Positions 63,838 to 64,000 of a stretch of 64,000 nt of DNA are shown here, piece after piece; the first letter of the stretch is position 1, and each line of letters opens with the position of its first letter. This stretch comes from Sandaracinaceae bacterium. Its GTDB lineage: Bacteria; Myxococcota_A; Polyangia; Polyangiales; Sandaracinaceae. Location: contig JAVJQK010000041.1 in NCBI GenBank assembly GCA_040218145.1, positions 53,398-117,397 on the forward strand, in the 5' to 3' direction. The notes beneath the pieces were generated by a model that did not search any database, was not told the DNA's origin, and saw only the letters and a program-made list of their open reading frames with translations. Made by a program: the position numbers and the translations under genes.

Positions 63838-64000
63838 CGCTCTGCCCCGAAGAGGGGGGACGCTGATCGTCATATCGTCATTGGGACAACCCCCATGATG
63901 CCGACGCGTTTTGCGAATGACGATAAGACGAAGAGCGTCCCCACGCCGCCGCCGCTCCGTTCGCGCCCGCTCCCGCAGCCGCGCCCGCTCTGCCCCGAAG
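63838..64000 (+). repeat. 15-bp direct repeat 148 bp apart
   Basis: CGCTCTGCCCCGAAG at 63838-63852 and again at 63986-64000. Because the second copy ends at the window edge, a tandem 148-bp array may continue beyond. Confidence 0.6.
63856..63942. repeat. Imperfect 27-bp inverted repeat (REP-like)
   Basis: Arms 63856-63882 and 63916-63942 both read GGGGACGCT then (N)2TCGTC and ATCGTCATT when oriented alike; 24 of 27 positions match. The 33-nt loop contains GGGACAACCCCC. The arm resembles the GGGGACGATCCTATTCATTCG segment of the 120-bp tandem repeat, suggesting a shared repeat family. Confidence 0.75.

Larger units (their letters stand above)
63627..64000. other. 374-bp noncoding end of window with repeats
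   Basis: No convincing gene. It contains runs of GTTCGCGCGGCCG-type imperfect repeats, the inverted repeat at 63856-63942 and a 15-bp direct repeat (63838-63852 and 63986-64000) that reaches the window edge. Confidence 0.7.

Overview
The window is 64 kb of very GC-rich bacterial chromosome. The gene style (many small Asp/Gly-rich lipoproteins, dense two-component signalling, a wax ester synthase, TSP3-repeat and FG-GAP-like surface lipoproteins, frequent GTG/TTG starts, a tolB-pal pair) fits a myxobacterium-like member of Myxococcota, possibly of the Sandaracinus/Polyangia type. That placement is inference; no rRNA, tRNA, prophage or CRISPR array was seen.

Layout. (1) 1-5958: N-type (Na+-translocating) F-ATPase operon atpDCQRBEFAG; the beta subunit is cut by the window edge. 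The c subunit has the full Na+-site residue set and the b subunit carries a delta-like tail. It meets, tail to tail with overlap, a P2-type cation ATPase (5897-8557). (2) 8627-16667: tandem UspA, acetyl-CoA synthetase, pyruvate dehydrogenase E1alpha/E1beta/E2, an acyl carrier protein, a YjdF-type membrane protein and a wax ester synthase/DGAT, plausibly an acetyl-CoA supply and storage-lipid operon. (3) 16615-29906: tolB-pal, receiver proteins, an NtrC/histidine-kinase pair, a GAF-PAS kinase and several secreted lipoproteins. (4) 29994-40225: surface-glycan-like block with two radical SAM enzymes, a GT2, a deacetylase-GT2-pseudo-radical-SAM fusion, a YfhO-like membrane protein and a sugar epimerase.

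(5) 40255-47275 is the most interesting part: a compact RiPP-like locus. A seven-gene plus-strand operon (two methyltransferase-like proteins, YcaO, TfuA, an HExxH protein, a 2OG-Fe(II) oxygenase-like protein and its degenerate paralogue) diverges from a two-gene minus-strand operon (a 115-residue candidate substrate peptide and a JmjC-type oxygenase). YcaO plus TfuA predicts backbone thioamidation or azoline chemistry; three putative oxygen-inserting enzymes and a pseudo-oxygenase make the combination unusual. I see no transporter or protease in it, and no characterised product that I recognise.

(6) 47603-62284: secreted lipoproteins, an EAL protein, a Derlin-like inactive rhomboid, a 1,025-residue AsmA/TamB-like protein, a GST, an M50 protease, a GT4 glycosyltransferase, and an RsbQ-like hydrolase translationally coupled to a PAS histidine kinase. 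(7) 62285-64000 is repeat-rich: a 120-bp tandem duplication, about 450 bp of hexanucleotide microsatellite, three hairpins before an S23-like four-helix-bundle gene, and an imperfect 27-bp inverted repeat.

A window-wide regularity: many first genes of operons lack a Shine-Dalgarno site and instead have a TANNNT-like -10 element 5-9 nt before the start codon, implying leaderless mRNAs. I used this to choose several starts.
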